A stretch of DNA of 38,369 nucleotides from Caulobacter sp. D5 (GTDB lineage: Bacteria > Pseudomonadota > Alphaproteobacteria > Caulobacterales > Caulobacteraceae), in contig NZ_QHJY01000004.1 of NCBI RefSeq assembly GCF_003185805.1, positions 1-38,369 on the forward strand. The letters run 5' to 3'. The notes under the pieces were generated by a model. That model was not told the DNA's origin and ran no database searches. It worked only from the letters and a program-made list of their open reading frames with translations. The position numbers and the translations under genes were made by a program. Each line of letters starts with the position of its first letter. The first letter of the stretch is position 1. Below are positions 1 through 8,344 of the stretch, piece after piece.

Positions 1-2
1 CG

Positions 3-1046
3 CAGCAAGGCGCGGGCCCAAGCGCGGGCGTCGGCCCCGCGCCTCGCCTGGCGCCCGCCGGACCGGCCAACGCCGAGCGCGATCCCTTCCGCCGCGCCAA
101 CTACGGCGTGCGCCGGGTCGAGATCCTCGGCGGCAATCTCGGCTATATCGACCTGCGGATGTTCGCCGACTTCGAGTTCGGCCAGCCCGACGCCCCGGCC
201 CGCAAGACGATCGAGGCGGCGCTGCAGACGGTGGCCAACGCCGACGCGGTGATCATCGACCTGCGCGACAACGGCGGCGGCTCGCCGGCCATGGTCGGCT
301 ATCTCTCCAGCGCCTTCACTCCCAAGGGCGCCGACATCTACAACACCTTCAAGTACCGCGAAGGTACGGCGAGCGAGGCCCCGAAGGACTGGTACGCCGC
401 CCCGCGCCTCGACGTGCCGCTCTATCTGCTCATCAGCCCGCGCACCGGTTCGGCGGCCGAGGCCTTCGCCTACACTCTGAAAAACGCCAGGCGCGCGGTC
501 ATCGTCGGCGAGGCCAGCGCCGGCGCGGCCAATCCGGGCGGCCCCGTGCCGGTGGCCGGCGGCTTTGCGGTCTTCGTCTCCAACGGCTCGCCGATCAGCC
601 CGATCACCAAGACCAACTGGGAAGGCGACGGCGTGCAACCCGACGTCGCGGTCGTCCCCGCCAAGGCGCTGGAGACCGCCCGCGCCCTGGCGCTGGAGAC
701 GGTGCTGAAGACCGCCGCCGGCCCCGACGCCCAGGACGCCCGCTGGGCGCTTGAAGCGATCCGCGCGGAGGCCTCGCCCCCCGCCGCCAAGCCGCTCGCC
801 GACTATGTCGGCGGCTACGGAGGCATCGATATCATTCAACTCGACGGCCGCATCGGCATGAAGCGCGGCAAGCGTCCGGTCACCGTGCTGCTGCCGCTGG
901 GCGGCGACAGCTTCACCGTTCTGGACGAGCCCAGCCGCCGCGTGGTGTTCGAACGCGACGCCAAGGGCGCGGTGACGGCCTTCGAGGCGATCACCTCCGA
1001 CGGCCGCAGCGCGCGCTATCGCCGCGAGGCGGCGCCGGCGAGCTAG
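3..1046 (+). CDS. S41 family (tricorn/CtpA-like) peptidase, 5'-truncated by the window
   Basis: The frame is open from base 3, so the N-terminus lies outside the window; about 347 residues are visible. The core reads as an S41 serine peptidase. It has a beta-strand with the conserved IDLRDNGGGS segment, a nucleophile segment RTGSAAEAFAY in which Ser is the predicted catalytic residue, then GEASAGAANPGG. A trailing domain of about 100 residues follows, as in many secreted alpha-proteobacterial S41 proteins that resemble retinoid-binding-protein-like peptidases. The family cleaves peptides, usually in the periplasm. No signal peptide can be judged because the start is missing. The GTG at 108 is internal, since conserved-looking sequence (DPFRRANYG) lies before it. 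The family call is strong; the substrate is unknown. Confidence 0.82.
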   Translation, partial: QQGAGPSAGVGPAPRLAPAGPANAERDPFRRANYGVRRVEILGGNLGYIDLRMFADFEFGQPDAPARKTIEAALQTVANADAVIIDLRDNGGGSPAMVGYLSSAFTPKGADIYNTFKYREGTASEAPKDWYAAPRLDVPLYLLISPRTGSAAEAFAYTLKNARRAVIVGEASAGAANPGGPVPVAGGFAVFVSNGSPISPITKTNWEGDGVQPDVAVVPAKALETARALALETVLKTAAGPDAQDARWALEAIRAEASPPAAKPLADYVGGYGGIDIIQLDGRIGMKRGKRPVTVLLPLGGDSFTVLDEPSRRVVFERDAKGAVTAFEAITSDGRSARYRREAAPAS

Positions 1047-1057
1047 AAACCCACCAC

Positions 1058-1157
1058 CCGTAAAATCCCCACGAAAGCGGGGACCCAGGTGTTTTATCGT
1101 CGAGCGCTGAGGATTGCATAAAAAGCCTGGGTCCCCGCTTTCGCGGGGATTTTACGG
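1058..1157. repeat. 100-bp palindromic intergenic repeat, copy A
   Basis: The ends are inverted repeats of about 32 bp (CCGTAAAATCCCC... and its complement) around a 36-nt core. One arm has a single mismatch (CCCCACGAAAG versus CCCCGCGAAAG). A second copy lies at 7713-7812 in the opposite orientation. Both copies sit between the 3' ends of convergent genes, here the S41 peptidase and the 47-aa gene. The element would fold into a long hairpin in RNA from either strand and may act as a bidirectional terminator. Confidence 0.85.
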
Positions 1158-1180
1158 AAGAAGGACGATCCTCGGCGAAA

Positions 1181-1324
1181 TCAGACCGCTAAGGTCGCCA
1201 AAATCGCCACCAGCACCAGCGCCAGGAAACCCCACCCGATGGCCAGCCAGGCGAACGGCCTCTGCTGCCAGGGCGCCAGATTGGAACGCTTGGGTTCGAC
1301 GTCTTCGCCGGTCCAGATGGTCAT
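1181..1324 (-). CDS. 47-aa single-pass membrane protein
   Basis: This is a short reading frame downstream of acpS on the same strand, 71 nt after the acpS stop. It starts at ATG 1324 behind a GGGGGGA ribosome-binding site and ends at TGA 1181. The protein begins [15 protein letters not shown] and then has one hydrophobic segment rich in Trp, Leu, Val and Ala that runs to the C-terminus, so it is probably an inner-membrane protein with a cytoplasmic N-terminus. I do not recognise the family. A good start, a ribosome-binding site and a coherent transmembrane segment make it more likely than the overlapping 75-aa frame, which is Arg-rich and disordered. It is probably the last gene of the pyrE-pdxJ-acpS transcript. 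Confidence 0.6.
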   Translation of the reverse strand: MTIWTGEDVEPKRSNLAPWQQRPFAWLAIGWGFLALVLVAILATLAV

Positions 1325-1395
1325 GTTGCAGTCCCCCCGTTTCGAAACGGCGCAATGGCCGGCTCGGAGAGGGAATCACTGCAAGCCGCGCGCCG

Positions 1396-1797
1396 TCAGG
1401 ACGCCGGCAGGGCCTCGATGATCACGAAGGCCTGGGCGTAGGGGTGGTCGTCGGTCAGCGACAGGTGGATCACCGGGACCATGCCCTCGGGGATCAGCTG
1501 CGCCAGCTTGGCCGCCGCCCCGCCGGTCAGGGCCATGGTCGGCTTGCCCGACGGCAGGTTGACCACGCCCATGTCGGCCAGGTGCACGCCCTGCTTCAGC
1601 CCCGTGCCCAGCGCCTTGGAGCAGGCCTCCTTGGCGGCGAAGCGCTTGGCGTAGCTGGATGCGCGGTCGGGCTTGCGCTCGGACCGCTTGCGCTCGATCT
1701 CGGTGAAGACCTTGTTCGTAAAGCGCTCGCCGAAGCGTTCGAGGGATTTCTCGATCCGGCGGATGTCGCTGAGGTCCGAGCCGATCCCGATGATCAC
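1396..1797 (-). CDS. acpS: holo-[acyl-carrier-protein] synthase
   Basis: AcpS transfers the 4'-phosphopantetheine arm from CoA to a serine of acyl carrier protein, activating fatty acid synthesis in the cytoplasm. The 133-aa protein has the family signatures: [14 protein letters not shown] near the N-terminus with the Mg-binding Asp, and [17 protein letters not shown] in the middle with the Glu of the second metal site. The length is typical. The start is GTG 1797, which overlaps the pdxJ stop in a 4-nt GTGA, so translation is probably coupled. It lies third in a pyrE-pdxJ-acpS cluster, an arrangement common in alpha-proteobacteria. Confidence 0.95.
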   Translation of the reverse strand: MIIGIGSDLSDIRRIEKSLERFGERFTNKVFTEIERKRSERKPDRASSYAKRFAAKEACSKALGTGLKQGVHLADMGVVNLPSGKPTMALTGGAAAKLAQLIPEGMVPVIHLSLTDDHPYAQAFVIIEALPAS

Positions 1798-2549
1798 GCC
1801 GCCAACTCCAGCCGGGCCGCGTCCATCAAGGTCCGCATCCGCAAGATGGCCTGCGGCAGGCCGACGAAGATCGCCTCGCCGATCAGGAAGTGGCCGATGT
1901 TCAGCTCGACGATCTGCGGGATGGCGGCGATCGGCTTGACCGTGGCGTAGTCGATGCCGTGGCCGGCGTGGACCTCCAGACCCAGCGAGGCGGCAAGGGC
2001 CGCGCCCGACTTCAGGCGCTCCAAGATGGCGGCGGCGCGATCGGTCTCGCCGGCGCGGGCGGCGTCGCAATAGGCGCCTGTATGCAGCTCCACGACCTGG
2101 GCGCCGGCGTCGGCGGAGGCCTGGATCTGGGCGGGGTCCGGCTCGATGAACAACGACACCCGCGCGCCGACGGTGCGCAGGCGGCCGGTGGCGTCGGCGA
2201 TGCGATTGGCGCCCTTGACCACGTCGAGACCGCCTTCGGTGGTCACCTCCTCGCGCCGCTCGGGCACCAGGCAGGCGGCGTGCGGCTTGGCCCCGATGGC
2301 GATGCCGACCATCTCGTCGGTGACCGCCATCTCGAAGTTCAGCGGCTTGCCGCGCTTGAGGCACAGGTCGGTGAGGACGGCGATGTCGGCGTCGCTGATG
2401 TGGCGGCGATCCTCGCGCAGGTGCGCGGTGATGCCGTCGGCGCCAGCGGCGAGCGCCAGCTCGGCGGCCCGCACCGGTTCCGGATAGCTCGACCCGCGCG
2501 CGTTGCGGATCGTGGCCACGTGGTCGATGTTGACGCCGAGCCGCAGCAT
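1794..2549 (-). CDS. pdxJ: pyridoxine 5'-phosphate synthase
   Basis: PdxJ condenses 3-amino-2-oxopropyl phosphate with 1-deoxyxylulose 5-phosphate to form pyridoxine 5'-phosphate, the last ring-forming step of DXP-dependent vitamin B6 synthesis. The 251-aa sequence shows the hallmark N-terminus [16 protein letters not shown], the [11 protein letters not shown] segment, and the later HAGHGIDY and [12 protein letters not shown] segments that bind phosphate at the C-terminal end of the barrel. The ATG at 2549 is 5 nt after the pyrE stop, and the gene ends overlapping acpS. Length and motifs are all normal. Confidence 0.97.
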   Translation of the reverse strand: MLRLGVNIDHVATIRNARGSSYPEPVRAAELALAAGADGITAHLREDRRHISDADIAVLTDLCLKRGKPLNFEMAVTDEMVGIAIGAKPHAACLVPERREEVTTEGGLDVVKGANRIADATGRLRTVGARVSLFIEPDPAQIQASADAGAQVVELHTGAYCDAARAGETDRAAAILERLKSGAALAASLGLEVHAGHGIDYATVKPIAAIPQIVELNIGHFLIGEAIFVGLPQAILRMRTLMDAARLELAA

Positions 2550-2554
2550 GGGGC

Positions 2555-3139
2555 TCAGCCCTTCAGCCGGCGGCTGCCCGGATCCTCGATCGGGATCGCG
2601 GCCAGTTCGGGCGGCAGGGCGTCGGCCGGATAGGCCGGCACGTCCAGGCTGGCCAGGGCGATCAGCGGCACGCCGACATCGGCCTTGCCGCCCGAGCGGT
2701 CGACGATGCAGGCCGCGGCCACGACGTCGCCGCCGGCGTCCTTGATCGCCTGGATGCACTCGCGCGACGACAGGCCGGTGGTGACGATGTCCTCGACCAT
2801 CACGACCTTCTGGCCCGGCTCCAGATGGAAGCCACGGCGGAACTTGAAGCCGCCGCCCTCGCGCTCGACATAGATCGACGGCACGTTCAGGTGGCGGGCG
2901 GTCTCGTAGCCGGGGATGATGCCGCCGACGGCCGGCGACACGGCGACGTCCACGTGGCCCACCGTGGCGACGATCTTGTCGGCCAGGGCCTTGCAGAGGC
3001 GCTCGCAGCGCTCGGGCCGCATGAACACCAGGTTCTTCTGCAGGAAGACCGGGCTGTGCAGGCCGCTGGACAGCACGAAGTGACCTTCGCGCAGGGCGCC
3101 GGCGGCGCGGAATTCTTCGAGGACGTCTTCGTTGGTCAT
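2555..3139 (-). CDS. pyrE: orotate phosphoribosyltransferase
   Basis: PyrE joins orotate and PRPP to make orotidine 5'-phosphate in pyrimidine synthesis. The 194-aa protein starts at ATG 3139 ([16 protein letters not shown]), carries the substrate segment [10 protein letters not shown], and has the PRPP-binding motif [14 protein letters not shown] near residue 115. An upstream extension of the frame overlaps the divergent NUDIX gene and is not family-like, so it is excluded. The gene is first in the pyrE-pdxJ-acpS cluster. It shares a 67-bp divergent promoter region with the NUDIX gene. Confidence 0.96.
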   Translation of the reverse strand: MTNEDVLEEFRAAGALREGHFVLSSGLHSPVFLQKNLVFMRPERCERLCKALADKIVATVGHVDVAVSPAVGGIIPGYETARHLNVPSIYVEREGGGFKFRRGFHLEPGQKVVMVEDIVTTGLSSRECIQAIKDAGGDVVAAACIVDRSGGKADVGVPLIALASLDVPAYPADALPPELAAIPIEDPGSRRLKG

Positions 3140-3206
3140 GAGCCGTGGATATAAGGCCAGCGCGGCGAGTCTACAAACCATCGACGAAGGGGCGTAGGAC
3201 AGCGCC

Positions 3207-3617
3207 ATGAGCGACTCCCCTCTCCGCCCCCGCGTCGGCTGCGGCGCGGCCATTCTCGACGCCCAGGGCCGCATCCTGCTGGTCCAGCGCCTCCGCGAGC
3301 CCGAGGCCGGCCATTGGGGCCAGCCGGGCGGCAAGCTCGACTGGGGCGAACCCGGCCGCGCCTGCGCCGAACGCGAGATCCGCGAGGAGCTGGGCATCGA
3401 GGTCGTCGCCGGACCGGTGCTGGCCGTCACCGACATGATCACCGCCGGCAGCCACTGGCTGGCCGTCACCTATCGCGCCGACGGCTGCGTGGGCGAGCCG
3501 GCGATCCAGGAGCCCGAGGCCATCGCCGACTGGGGCTGGTTCGCCCTCGACGCCCTGCCCTCGCCCCTGACCCAGGCGACGCGGGACGCGGCGGCGGCGC
3601 TGCGGGGCTCGACCTGA
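3207..3617 (+). CDS. NUDIX hydrolase (MutT-like)
   Basis: This 136-aa protein contains a full NUDIX box, [20 protein letters not shown] followed by ELGIEV, matching GX5EX7REUXEEXGU. The box glutamates bind the catalytic metal. NUDIX enzymes cleave nucleoside diphosphates linked to another group. An N-terminal strand ([20 protein letters not shown]) and the PGG loop are typical of small one-domain members close to MutT or ADP-ribose and nucleotide-sugar pyrophosphatases. Sequence alone does not fix the substrate. It is transcribed away from pyrE. Confidence 0.9.
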   Translation: MSDSPLRPRVGCGAAILDAQGRILLVQRLREPEAGHWGQPGGKLDWGEPGRACAEREIREELGIEVVAGPVLAVTDMITAGSHWLAVTYRADGCVGEPAIQEPEAIADWGWFALDALPSPLTQATRDAAAALRGST

Positions 3618-3629
3618 AATTATTTCGCG

Positions 3630-3650
3630 GGCCGCGTCACACGCGCGGCC
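3630..3650 (+). terminator. GC-rich hairpin after the NUDIX gene
   Basis: A 7-bp perfect stem, GGCCGCG paired with CGCGGCC around a 7-nt loop, starts 12 nt after the NUDIX stop. No clear T-run follows, so it is only a weak terminator candidate. It could instead be part of the leader of the next gene. Confidence 0.35.
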
Positions 3651-3694
3651 TTCGCCTCGTCATGACGGCGCAACCCTCTCAAAGGAGACCCGCC

Positions 3695-4150
3695 ATGACC
3701 GCCAAGCTCGATCCCTTCGCCGCCGCTCCCGCCGTGATGAAGTCGTGGTTCACCGCCTCGACCATCATCGCCGCCAGCCTGGAACCCAGCCTGGTCGAAC
3801 TGGTCAAGATCCGCGCCTCGCAGATCAACGCCTGCGCCAACTGCATCAACATGCACACGGCCGAGGCCCGCGCCCAGGGCGAGACCGAGCAACGCATCTA
3901 CCTGCTGTCGGCCTGGCGCGAGGCCCCCTGCTACACGCCCCGCGAACGCGCCGCCCTGGCCTGGACCGAGGCCCTGACGCGCCTGTCCGAAGGCCACACC
4001 CAGGAAGCCGCCCACGCCGACCTCGCGGCTCAGTTCAGCGATGAAGAGCAGGTCAAGCTGACCCTGATGATCAACGTCATCAACGGCTGGAACCGCCTGG
4101 CCGTGGGTTTCGGTCTCTGGATCGAGCAGCCGGTGAAGGCGGCGGCCTGA
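3695..4150 (+). CDS. carboxymuconolactone decarboxylase / AhpD-like protein
   Basis: This 151-aa helical protein has the AhpD-type active site CANCINMH, that is CxxC followed by His. In AhpD-like proteins this motif gives alkylhydroperoxidase or thiol-disulfide exchange activity. The segment before it, LVELVKIRASQINAC, is typical of the family. The start at ATG 3695 is set by AAAGGAG at 3681-3687; an upstream ATG at 3662 lacks such a site. The protein probably forms oligomers in the cytoplasm and handles peroxides or reactive electrophiles. It converges with spoT across a perfect hairpin. Confidence 0.85.
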   Translation: MTAKLDPFAAAPAVMKSWFTASTIIAASLEPSLVELVKIRASQINACANCINMHTAEARAQGETEQRIYLLSAWREAPCYTPRERAALAWTEALTRLSEGHTQEAAHADLAAQFSDEEQVKLTLMINVINGWNRLAVGFGLWIEQPVKAAA

Positions 4151-4160
4151 CGCGCGGCGA

Positions 4161-4186
4161 CGGACGCGGGGTCAGCCCCGCGTCCG
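4161..4186. terminator. perfect 11-bp hairpin between convergent genes, with the spoT stop in its loop
   Basis: CGGACGCGGGG (4161-4171) pairs perfectly with CCCCGCGTCCG (4176-4186) around the tetraloop TCAG. The spoT stop codon (complement of 4172-4174) lies in the loop. The hairpin starts 10 nt after the stop of the AhpD-like gene, so it could end transcription from both sides. Confidence 0.65.
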
Positions 4187-6499
4187 GTCCACCGTCTCGA
4201 CCGACGGGCAGGTGCGCAGCGCCGCCGAGATGTTGGTCAGGTGCTTGGCGTCGCGCACCTCGACATCGATGTCGGTGTCGAAGAAGTCGCTCTGCCGGTG
4301 GTGCATGCGCAGGTTGACGATGTTGCCGCCCGCCTCGCCGATGATCGTGCAAACTTGACCCAGAACGCCCGGCGCATTGCCGATGGTGGCGTGCAGGCGG
4401 GCCAGCGAGACGGTGTCGCGCTCGGCCTCGGGCGTCCAGTTGAGGTCGCGCCAGAGGTCCTCGCGCTCCTCGAATTCGGCCAGCTTGGGGCAATCGATGG
4501 TGTGGACGTCCAGTCCTTCACCGTCCTCGCGCAGGATGCCGACGATGCGGTCGCCCGGCACAGGGCTGCAGCAGTGGGCGAAGTGCAGCGACACGCCCGG
4601 CGTCAGCCCGCCGCCGCGCACATAGAGCCGCGCGCCCTTGCCGCCCTCGATCTTGCGACGGGCCGTGGCGGCTTCGCGCTCGGCGTCCTTCATGCCGGGG
4701 AACGCGGTCTCCAGCACCTGGCTCGGCGTCACGCGACCGCGGCCGACGGCGTCGAACAGGCTCTCTTCGCTCTCCAGCACGAACCGTTCGAGGATCGGCC
4801 GCAGCGACACGTCTTTCAGGCTCTTGCCGGCGCGTTCGAAGATCTGCTCCACCGAGGCCCGGCCCAGGCGCAGGAACTCTTCCTTCTCGGTCTGGCGGAT
4901 GTGCCGGCGGATGGCCGAACGCGCCCGGCCGGTCACCGTCAGCGAGCGCCAGTCCGGCGGCACCACGGGCTTGGAGCCGCGGATCACCTCGACCACGTCG
5001 CCGTTGGTCAGGATGGTGCGCAGGGGCTTCAGCTCGCCGTTGATCTTCACGCCGATGCAGGTGTCGCCGACGCTGGTGTGGACCGCATAGGCGAAGTCCA
5101 GCGGCATCGCGCCCCGCGGCAGGCTGACCAGCTTGCCCTTGGGGGTGAAGACGAACACCTGGTCGAGGAACATCTCGAGCTTGGCGTGCTCGACCAGTTC
5201 TTCGCTGTCGCCGCCGTGCTCGAGAACCTGGACCAACTGGCGCAGGTTGGCCAGCGGATCGCGACCGCCGGCGGCTTCCATGCCTTCCAGGTCGAGGCCG
5301 TAGGAGGCGTCCTTGTAGCGGAAGTGGGCGGCCACGCCCTCTTCGTTCACCCGGTCCATCGACTCGGTGCGGATCTGCATCTCGATGCGCATGCCGCGCG
5401 GGCCGACCACCGTGGTGTGCAGCGAGCGGTAGTTGTTGCGCTTGGGCGTCGAGATGAAGTCCTTGAAGCGGTCGGGCACGCTGGACCAGGCGCGATGGAC
5501 GACGCCGAGCGCGCGGTAGCAGTCCTCCTCGCTGTCGACGATCACGCGGAAGGCGTAGATGTCGGACATCTGCGAGAAGCCGATCGATTTGCGCTGCAGC
5601 TTGCGCCAGATCGAATAGGGCGCCTTTTCGCGACCGAAGACGCGGGCCGGCAGGCCGGCCGATTCCAGGCGGGCCTGGATCTCCTGGCTGACCAGCTGGA
5701 CCGCCCCGCCCTGCTCTTCGCGCAGCTTCTCCAGCCGGCGGACGATGGCGTCACGGGCGACCGGGTTGGTGTGCTGGAAGGAAAGCTCCTCCAGCTCCGT
5801 ACAAATCCGGTGACAGCCGATGTTGCGGGCCAGGGGCGCGTAGATGTCGCGCGTCTCGCGGGCGATGCGCTCGCGCTTGGCCTGGGCCTTGATGAAGTGC
5901 AGCGTCCGCATGTTGTGCAGACGGTCGGCCAGCTTGACCAACAGGACGCGGACGTCCTTGGAGATGGCCAGGATGAACTTGCGCAGGTTCTCGGCCTGGC
6001 GGGTGTGCTCGGCCTGGAGCTCCAGCTTGGAAAGCTTGGTGACGCCCTCGACCAGCTCGGCGATCTCCTCGCCGAACAGCTTGCCGATCTCTTCCTTGGT
6101 GACCGGCGTGTCCTCGATCACGTCGTGCAGCAGCGCCGTGACGATGGTCGCGGTGTCGAGCCGGTACTCGGTGAGGATGCCCGCCACCTCGATCGGGTGG
6201 GCGTAATAGGGGTCGCCGCTGGCGCGCGTCTGGCTGCCGTGCATGCGCATGGCGAAGACGTAGGCGCGGTTGAGCAGGGCCTCGTCGGCCGTCGGGTCGT
6301 AGGCGTGGACCCGTTCGATCAGCTCGTACTGGCGAAGGAACTTGCGCGGCTTGGGAGCCGGCGGAGCCTCGGCGACGGTTTCCGTGCTTGCCGGGGCTTC
6401 AGACGAAGACGCGCCCGATTCGGGATCGGGCGCGCGTTCGGACGTAGCGGCGGCGGGCGCCGCTTCAATGATCAGAGGGTCTGCGCCGTCGGGGCTCAG
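4172..6499 (-). CDS. spoT: bifunctional (p)ppGpp synthetase/hydrolase, RelA/SpoT family
   Basis: This Rsh enzyme makes and degrades the alarmone (p)ppGpp. In 775-residue numbering: a Pro/Ala/Ser-rich tail of about 60 residues; an HD hydrolase domain with HPIEVA near 101 and HDVIED at 125-130; a synthetase domain with [16 protein letters not shown] and [13 protein letters not shown]; a TGS domain ([16 protein letters not shown]); and a C-terminal ACT domain ([16 protein letters not shown]). An intact HD motif suggests hydrolase activity is retained. The first in-frame ATG (6250) would cut into the HD domain and lose the RQYELIERV helix seen in relatives. The frame is open upstream with no ATG, GTG or TTG, and the best start is CTG 6499. 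This overlaps the rpoZ stop as CTGA, 7 nt after a perfect AGGAGG. The gene follows rpoZ in an operon. Confidence 0.93.
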   Translation of the reverse strand: MSPDGADPLIIEAAPAAATSERAPDPESGASSSEAPASTETVAEAPPAPKPRKFLRQYELIERVHAYDPTADEALLNRAYVFAMRMHGSQTRASGDPYYAHPIEVAGILTEYRLDTATIVTALLHDVIEDTPVTKEEIGKLFGEEIAELVEGVTKLSKLELQAEHTRQAENLRKFILAISKDVRVLLVKLADRLHNMRTLHFIKAQAKRERIARETRDIYAPLARNIGCHRICTELEELSFQHTNPVARDAIVRRLEKLREEQGGAVQLVSQEIQARLESAGLPARVFGREKAPYSIWRKLQRKSIGFSQMSDIYAFRVIVDSEEDCYRALGVVHRAWSSVPDRFKDFISTPKRNNYRSLHTTVVGPRGMRIEMQIRTESMDRVNEEGVAAHFRYKDASYGLDLEGMEAAGGRDPLANLRQLVQVLEHGGDSEELVEHAKLEMFLDQVFVFTPKGKLVSLPRGAMPLDFAYAVHTSVGDTCIGVKINGELKPLRTILTNGDVVEVIRGSKPVVPPDWRSLTVTGRARSAIRRHIRQTEKEEFLRLGRASVEQIFERAGKSLKDVSLRPILERFVLESEESLFDAVGRGRVTPSQVLETAFPGMKDAEREAATARRKIEGGKGARLYVRGGGLTPGVSLHFAHCCSPVPGDRIVGILREDGEGLDVHTIDCPKLAEFEEREDLWRDLNWTPEAERDTVSLARLHATIGNAPGVLGQVCTIIGEAGGNIVNLRMHHRQSDFFDTDIDVEVRDAKHLTNISAALRTCPSVETVDRTRG

Positions 6500-6855
6500 T
6501 ACCGCTCCTCCTGACCGCCGTCGCGGTCGCTTTGCAGCGCGCGAACGAGTTCCAGTTCGCTCATCTGCATGTGGGTCGGATCGGCCAGCAGGGCGAGGGT
6601 TTCGGCCTCTTCCTCGGCTTCCGAGTGCTCGTCGACGCGCTGCAGCGTGGTGATCAGGTGCTCCTTGAGCCCCTCGTGATCGATCACGTCGTCAGCGATC
6701 TCGCGCAGGGCGACAACCGGGTTCTTGTCGTTGTCGCGATCGACCATCAGGGCCGCACCGGCCGAGATGCCGCGGGCGCGGTGCGCCGACAGCAGGACGA
6801 GCGCGAAGCGGTTCGGAACCTTCTCGACGCAATCTTCGACGGTGACGCGGGCCAT
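6496..6855 (-). CDS. rpoZ: RNA polymerase omega subunit
   Basis: Omega helps fold and stabilise the beta' subunit of RNA polymerase. The 119-aa protein begins [20 protein letters not shown] and continues [10 protein letters not shown], the conserved omega core, followed by an acidic C-terminal extension usual in alpha-proteobacteria. ATG 6855 follows a GAGGAA ribosome-binding site. It heads an rpoZ-spoT operon. The pairing makes sense because omega contributes to the ppGpp site on RNA polymerase in proteobacteria. Confidence 0.96.
   Translation of the reverse strand: MARVTVEDCVEKVPNRFALVLLSAHRARGISAGAALMVDRDNDKNPVVALREIADDVIDHEGLKEHLITTLQRVDEHSEAEEEAETLALLADPTHMQMSELELVRALQSDRDGGQEERY
6507..6512 (-). 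promoter_or_regulatory. Shine-Dalgarno AGGAGG that sets the spoT CTG start
   Basis: A perfect AGGAGG lies inside the last codons of rpoZ, 7 nt before CTG 6499. It is the strongest ribosome-binding site near the 5' end of spoT. It supports a non-ATG start coupled to termination of rpoZ. Confidence 0.6.
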
Positions 6856-7084
6856 GAATTCCTCGGGCTGAGCGTTGGCTCTTGCAAAATAGGGCTCCGT
6901 GCGGCGTCACGCAACGCCGCTTCGGCTGTAACCCAGCTTTCGCGAGGCGGCGTGTATGCCCCCTCCCCGACGCAAAGTCCAGTCGCAACAACGGTCACGA
7001 TCGGGAAGTCGCTTCGATACAGGCCCGCGACAAGGTCCAGAATCCCGAAAATCGGCCGCAACAGCGTTCGCCGACCCTGTCGCC

Positions 7085-7699
7085 ATGATCATTTCGCACC
7101 GCCACCGCTTCATCTTCATCAAGACGCGCAAGACCGCCGGCACCAGCATCGAGGCTTATCTGTCGAGCCTGTGCGGCCCGGACGACGTCGTCACCCCCGT
7201 CCATCCGCCCGAGCCCGGCCACCAGCCGCGCAACGCCGCAGGCTTCACCAACCACATGTCGGCGGCCCAGGTCGCCGCCAAGGTTCCCGATCTCTGGCGC
7301 GACTACTTCACCTTCTGCGTGGAGCGGAACCCGTGGGACAAGACGCTGTCGCACTACTTCATGAAGCGGAACTCGGCCTCCCACGGCGGCGATCGCGAAC
7401 TGTGCCTGGACCGCTATCTGGCCGCCGGCGACTACGCCCTGAACCTGCCGCTCTACGCCAGCCGCCTTTCCGGCAAGCCCCTGGTCGACCGGGTGCTGCG
7501 CTACGAGCACCTAGACCGCGAACTGGGCGACGTGTTCGAGAAACTGGGCGTGCCGTGGTCGGGCTGCCTGCCGGTCAAGGCCAAGAGCGGCTGGCGTCCG
7601 GATCGGCGCTCCTACCGCGAGGTGCTCAGCCTGCGCCAGGCCGTACGGATCGAGAAGATCTTCGCCCGGGAGATCCGGCTGCATGGGTATGCGTGGTGA
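7085..7699 (+). CDS. sulfotransferase family 2-like protein
   Basis: The 204-aa protein has the two PAPS-binding motifs of carbohydrate sulfotransferases: a 5'-phosphosulfate loop in FIKTRKTAGTSIEAYL near residue 10, and a 3'-phosphate motif FCVERNPWDKTLSHYF near residue 78. Such enzymes move sulfate from PAPS to a sugar or glycan hydroxyl. The start ATG 7085 places the first strand where the family has it; no strong ribosome-binding site is visible. It stands alone between the rpoZ promoter and a palindromic repeat, with no PAPS synthesis genes nearby. The acceptor is unknown; an envelope or holdfast-type polysaccharide is one possibility. Confidence 0.8.
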   Translation: MIISHRHRFIFIKTRKTAGTSIEAYLSSLCGPDDVVTPVHPPEPGHQPRNAAGFTNHMSAAQVAAKVPDLWRDYFTFCVERNPWDKTLSHYFMKRNSASHGGDRELCLDRYLAAGDYALNLPLYASRLSGKPLVDRVLRYEHLDRELGDVFEKLGVPWSGCLPVKAKSGWRPDRRSYREVLSLRQAVRIEKIFAREIRLHGYAW

Positions 7700-7712
7700 T
7701 TTGTACCTCTCT

Positions 7713-7812
7713 CCGTAAAATCCCCGCGAAAGCGGGGACCCAGGCTTTTTCTGAAACGCTCGGCGCTCGACGATAAAACACCTGGGTCCCCGCTTTCGCG
7801 GGGATTTTACGG
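7713..7812. repeat. 100-bp palindromic intergenic repeat, copy B
   Basis: This is the second copy of the element at 1058-1157. The arms are a perfect 32-bp inverted repeat. The asymmetric core matches the reverse complement of copy A over GCGCTCGACGATAAAACA, so the copies are inverted relative to each other. The element lies between the convergent sulfotransferase and folK genes, and the TAA stop of folK (complement of 7807-7809) is formed by the repeat end. Confidence 0.88.
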
Positions 7813-8334
7813 GTTAGGAGCGGGCCGCGCGTCAGACCCCACGCTCGCCTCGGCCGCCAACTCCGCCGCCGTCCGCCCCAACACCGGATGGACCCACTCC
7901 GCCGCCACCTCCGCCAGCGGTCCCATGACGAACAGCCGCTCGTGGGCGCGCGGATGCGGCAGGACGAGATCGCCGTCGATCACCATCCGACCATAAGCGA
8001 TGAGATCCAGATCCAGCGTGCGGGCGGCGTTGCGCTCGGCGCGGGCGCGGCCGAACTCGGCTTCGATGCGATGCAGGGCCGCCAGCGCCTCGGCCGGCGC
8101 CAACGCCGTCTCCACCAGCACGACGCCGTTCAGATAGGCCGGCCCGGTCGGATCGGGCCAGGCGGCCGAGGTCCACCAGCCCGAACGGGCGACCACCGCC
8201 ATGCCCTCGCCGGCCAGCGCCGAAACCGCCGCTTCCAACAAGGCCTCGCGACTCGTATAGGCTCCAGGCAGATTGCAGCCGAGGGCGACGACCACGGCCG
8301 CGTTCAGACCATTTCGATCAAGCCGATATTTCAA
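7807..8334 (-). CDS. folK: 2-amino-4-hydroxy-6-hydroxymethyldihydropteridine diphosphokinase
   Basis: FolK transfers pyrophosphate from ATP to the pterin alcohol in folate synthesis. Signatures are VVALGCNLPG at the N-terminus, the catalytic segment RNAARTLDLDLIAYG with the two Mg-binding aspartates, and LPHPRAHERLFVMGPLAEV. The longest frame starts at TTG 8334. A GTG at 8295 would give a 162-aa protein starting right at the first strand, as is usual for the family, and would leave room for a promoter between it and the divergent NYN gene. The start is therefore uncertain. The last codons and stop lie in a palindromic repeat, so the C-terminus PAPNP was probably set by insertion of the repeat. 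Confidence 0.92.
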   Translation of the reverse strand: MKYRLDRNGLNAAVVVALGCNLPGAYTSREALLEAAVSALAGEGMAVVARSGWWTSAAWPDPTGPAYLNGVVLVETALAPAEALAALHRIEAEFGRARAERNAARTLDLDLIAYGRMVIDGDLVLPHPRAHERLFVMGPLAEVAAEWVHPVLGRTAAELAAEASVGSDARPAPNP

Positions 8335-8344
8335 GGATTTACCC

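Noticed and set aside
2555-3469. 304-aa version of PyrE
   Set aside because: The extra N-terminus is antisense to the NUDIX gene; the 194-aa form has the normal length and start.
4241-6514. 757-aa open frame on the + strand
   Set aside because: It is the antisense shadow of spoT in GC-rich DNA; its protein has no recognisable domain, while the minus strand encodes a clear Rsh enzyme.
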